Positions 11,506 through 12,281 of a stretch of 12,281 bases of DNA are shown here, in pieces. The notes below the pieces were generated by a model. That model made no database searches. It was not told the DNA's origin and saw only the letters and a list, made by a program, of their open reading frames with translations. The translations under genes were made by a program, and so were the position numbers. Numbering within the stretch: position 1 is the stretch's first letter; each line of letters starts with the position of its first letter. This DNA comes from Succinatimonas sp. CAG:777 (lineage in GTDB: Bacteria; Pseudomonadota; Gammaproteobacteria; Enterobacterales; Succinivibrionaceae): contig HF987939.1 in the NCBI GenBank assembly GCA_000431835.1, positions 35,501 through 47,781 on the forward strand. The letters are read 5' to 3'.

Positions 11506-12281
11506 TTAAGGTTTTGTCTTAAGATTTTTTACTACTAAAGAGCAATCTTTCTTACAGAAAGCTATACCATAAGCATAGATATCAGTAATCTTTGATTGCT
11601 TTAAAAATGGCAGTGCGTAGTTCTTCTCTTCAATCTGACTTAAAGCTTTTGCGGCTAATTCATCCATTTCTTCAGCTTTAGAGGTAGCTTTAATCTCAAT
11701 GATTACAGCTTTGGTATTACGCTCAGCTTTAAAGGTAATATCAGGATATCCACTACCAGACTCATAGTTAGAATGATATTCAGAAATGATGCCTTCACAG
11801 CTTGTAAAGATGCCGTTGATAAAGCCATGATAGAAGTTCTCGTAAGGAGCTTTAGTAGCTGTATCTCTAATTGATACGTATTTTTGTAACATATCAAATA
11901 GGATATTGCTAATATCTTCTTGCTGTCCTTTAACTAAAGCCTTTATAAACTTACCAGGCAACTTCAGATTTACAAAGACGTCACTGAATCTTTTTTGAAT
12001 ATTTTCTCTAAAACAATCTTTAATCTCTAAGTTAGGCAGTTTTACTGCAATATCATCTGCGCTACTGTCTTCAGAATTTAAGGTATCAGTCTTATCCCAA
12101 TCTACAGTTAAGTAACCTGTATGCAACAGTAATGACCAGAAATCATTTGGTATATGTTTAGATAAACAGTCATAGTTCATGGAGTCATTTAATTTAAAGC
12201 TAATTGACTTGCCATCAACTAAGTCCTGCATCTTTTGAGTATCACTGTCAGTTAAATATCCTAGGTATTCATATACAGCAG
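11506..12281 (-). CDS. PD-(D/E)XK nuclease-family protein, AAA-ATPase-like/DUF1703 type (5' end off the right edge)
   Basis: The frame has no stop or clear start before the right edge; the ATG at 12231 is internal, because codons upstream of it continue the same protein (AVYEYLGYLTDSD). This is therefore the C-terminal part of a larger protein of about 500-600 residues, whose N-terminus should carry an AAA-ATPase-like domain. Counting from that ATG: FWSLLLHTGYLTVDW at 31-45 is a typical linker of the family. The nuclease fold is at about 125-230, with SGYPDITFKAE (D164), VIIEIKAT (E179, K181) and KALSQIEEKNY (Q199), so the catalytic D-ExK set is intact. These proteins are common multi-copy genes in gut anaerobes; their function is not established. 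It converges on the tRNA, stopping 17 bp away. Confidence 0.82.
   Translation of the reverse strand, partial: AVYEYLGYLTDSDTQKMQDLVDGKSISFKLNDSMNYDCLSKHIPNDFWSLLLHTGYLTVDWDKTDTLNSEDSSADDIAVKLPNLEIKDCFRENIQKRFSDVFVNLKLPGKFIKALVKGQQEDISNILFDMLQKYVSIRDTATKAPYENFYHGFINGIFTSCEGIISEYHSNYESGSGYPDITFKAERNTKAVIIEIKATSKAEEMDELAAKALSQIEEKNYALPFLKQSKITDIYAYGIAFCKKDCSLVVKNLKTKP

Noticed and set aside
1..12281. CRISPR array, insertion sequence or prophage structural genes
   Set aside because: No regularly spaced direct repeats, transposase or integrase motifs, or capsid/tail genes were found in either strand.

Overview
The window looks like a chromosomal segment of an AT-rich, polarly flagellated gammaproteobacterium. 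The core gene set (cheR, cheV, flgA, flgM, flgN, flgP, flgO, flgT) is the Vibrio/Aeromonas-type polar flagellar locus. Together with the low GC and a PD-(D/E)XK gene of the AAA-ATPase-like/DUF1703 kind, this suggests an Aeromonadales/Succinivibrionaceae-like bacterium. That placement is an inference from gene content only.

Left block (1-4403). cheR (minus strand, 3' end off the left edge) and cheV (minus) are divergent from flgA and flgM (plus). CheR and CheV are chemotaxis adaptation and coupling proteins. FlgA is the P-ring assembly chaperone and FlgM the anti-sigma-28 factor. cheR has an unusual 260-residue Ser/Thr/Arg N-terminal extension. A good sigma-28-like promoter lies between flgA and flgM, and a strong bidirectional terminator closes flgM.

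Middle block (4442-7748), all on the minus strand except one doubtful small ORF. It holds an EamA/DMT-family transporter, a gene-poor stretch with a 45-codon ORF fragment, and a translationally coupled pair of small membrane proteins (121 aa coiled coil plus two TM segments, and 32 aa single TM). It ends with a two-gene unit: an SSB-like OB-fold protein and a CobS/MoxR-type AAA+ ATPase. None of these is a flagellar gene. The block separates flgM from flgN, which are normally adjacent, so I read it as cargo inserted into (or a rearrangement of) a conserved locus.

Right block (7977-11407). The tight operon flgO-flgP-flgN (minus) is divergent from flgT (plus). FlgO and FlgP are outer-membrane lipoproteins of the polar flagellum, FlgT is the H-ring protein, and FlgN is the export chaperone for hook-filament junction proteins. 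Two sigma-54-type promoters, one per direction, overlap in the 134-bp gap and share the same GC dinucleotide as their -12 element.

Right edge (11414-12281). A tRNA-Arg(CCT) follows flgT. Its likely -10 box lies inside the flgT terminator hairpin. Converging on it is the 3' part of a PD-(D/E)XK nuclease-family gene that runs off the right edge. I see no CRISPR array, insertion sequence or origin.
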